In this document: positions 5,004 through 5,288 of the stretch, piece by piece | How the letters are laid out: every line of letters starts with the position of its first letter | Numbering within the stretch: the first letter of the stretch is position 1 | Source of the DNA: Candidatus Bathyarchaeum sp. | Lineage (GTDB): Archaea > Thermoproteota > Bathyarchaeia > Bathyarchaeales > Bathyarchaeaceae | Direction of reading: 5' to 3' | DNA length: 5,288 nt | Assembly (NCBI GenBank): GCA_003096255.1 | Contig: PIXS01000195.1 | Coordinates: forward strand, 1 to 5,288 | Translations under genes and position numbers: made by a program | Notes under the pieces: generated by a model | The model's input: the letters and a program-made list of their open reading frames with translations, nothing else | What the model was told of the DNA's origin: nothing | The model's database searches: none

Positions 5004-5288
5004 GTGGATTACATAATACTGTCTGTTACGATTCTGGCGATTGGCGTAGTCGGCTTGGTTACAAAGCATGACCTCATAAAAATGCTGATTGCCATAGAAA
5101 TGATTACTGCGGCGGCAACAATGAATTTTGTTGTCTTCGGCTCACTAATGGGCGACTCTATGGGTCAAGCCTTCTCGATTCTTGCCCTTTCTGTTGACGC
5201 CTGCGTAACCGCTGTTGCCCTTGCGCTTGCCATCTCCATCTACAAGCAACTGAACATCCGCGACATCAGAGACCTATCTGAAATGAAT
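5004..5288 (+). CDS. NuoK-like / MbhG-MrpC-like membrane subunit (3' end outside window)
   Basis: From GTG 5004 the frame stays open to the last base, giving 95 residues with no stop. NuoK is usually about 100 residues, so only the tail is missing. Three helices are visible (about 3-19, 25-47 and 55-80). LIKMLIAIEMITAAATMNF (24-42) matches the NuoK helix that holds a buried, functionally important Glu, here Glu32. The third helix reads LALSVDACVTAVALALAISI (60-79); Asp65 lies where NuoK has its second conserved Glu. The tail YKQLNIRDIRDL resembles the end of MrpC and MbhG. GGAGG at 4989-4993 is 10 bases before the GTG; a GTG at 4999 fails after five codons. The start lies one base after the nuoJ-like stop. 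The protein would pair with the J-like subunit in ion translocation, next to antiporter-like subunits expected downstream. Confidence 0.88.
   Translation, partial: MDYIILSVTILAIGVVGLVTKHDLIKMLIAIEMITAAATMNFVVFGSLMGDSMGQAFSILALSVDACVTAVALALAISIYKQLNIRDIRDLSEMN

Noticed and set aside
696..5288. Annotation as respiratory complex I (NADH dehydrogenase) or Fpo
   Set aside because: The large subunit keeps both NiFe cysteine pairs and the small subunit has the hydrogenase CNGC form rather than adjacent cysteines. No NADH or F420 input subunit is present in the window.
1..5288. Insertion sequence, CRISPR array, tRNA or rRNA
   Set aside because: No spaced direct repeats, terminal inverted repeats, transposase-like protein or tRNA-like cloverleaf could be seen on either strand.

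Overview
The window carries most of a single plus-strand operon for a membrane-bound, complex I-related [NiFe] hydrogenase. The gene order is nuoA-like, nuoB-like (hydrogenase small subunit), a nuoC/nuoD fusion (hydrogenase large subunit), nuoH-like, nuoI-like, nuoJ-like and a 3'-truncated nuoK-like gene. Archaeal origin is suggested by AT-rich TATA-box-like elements and by the Mbh/Fpo-like flavour of the subunits. A Bathyarchaeia-type or other uncultured Thermoproteota genome would fit, but no phylogenetic marker here settles it.

Layout. Positions 1-225 hold the C-terminal end of an unrecognised gene. Positions 226-523 are non-coding, with T-runs that could end that gene and an AT-rich, promoter-like stretch. 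Positions 524-691 hold a short candidate ORF of 55 codons with one predicted membrane helix, ending four bases before the nuoA-like GTG. From 696 to the window end seven complex I-like genes follow with gaps of 0-4 bases or an 11-base overlap, mostly behind good Shine-Dalgarno sequences. The last gene (5004 onward) is still open at the window edge.

How the genes work together. The NuoB-like, NuoCD-like and NuoI-like proteins form the cytoplasmic arm. Electrons would pass through the two [4Fe-4S] clusters of the NuoI-like protein to the single proximal cluster of the NuoB-like protein, then to the NiFe site in the D half of the large subunit. That site is complete: CGIC at residues 229-232, CFSC at 519-522, and a likely maturation cleavage site after Arg525. 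The NuoA-, H-, J- and K-like proteins would form the membrane arm that couples this reaction to ion movement. No NuoL/M/N antiporter-like gene is visible; these would be expected downstream. No NADH, F420H2 or formate input subunit is present, so ferredoxin is the most likely electron carrier (inference).

The most interesting aspect is the combination: an intact hydrogenase active site together with a NuoA-like subunit, normally a hallmark of complex I and Fpo. This is added to a J-like subunit that mixes NuoJ-like and MbhD/MbhE-like traits and a K-like subunit with an Asp at a usual Glu position. It looks like a hydrogenase with a partly complex I-like membrane arm.
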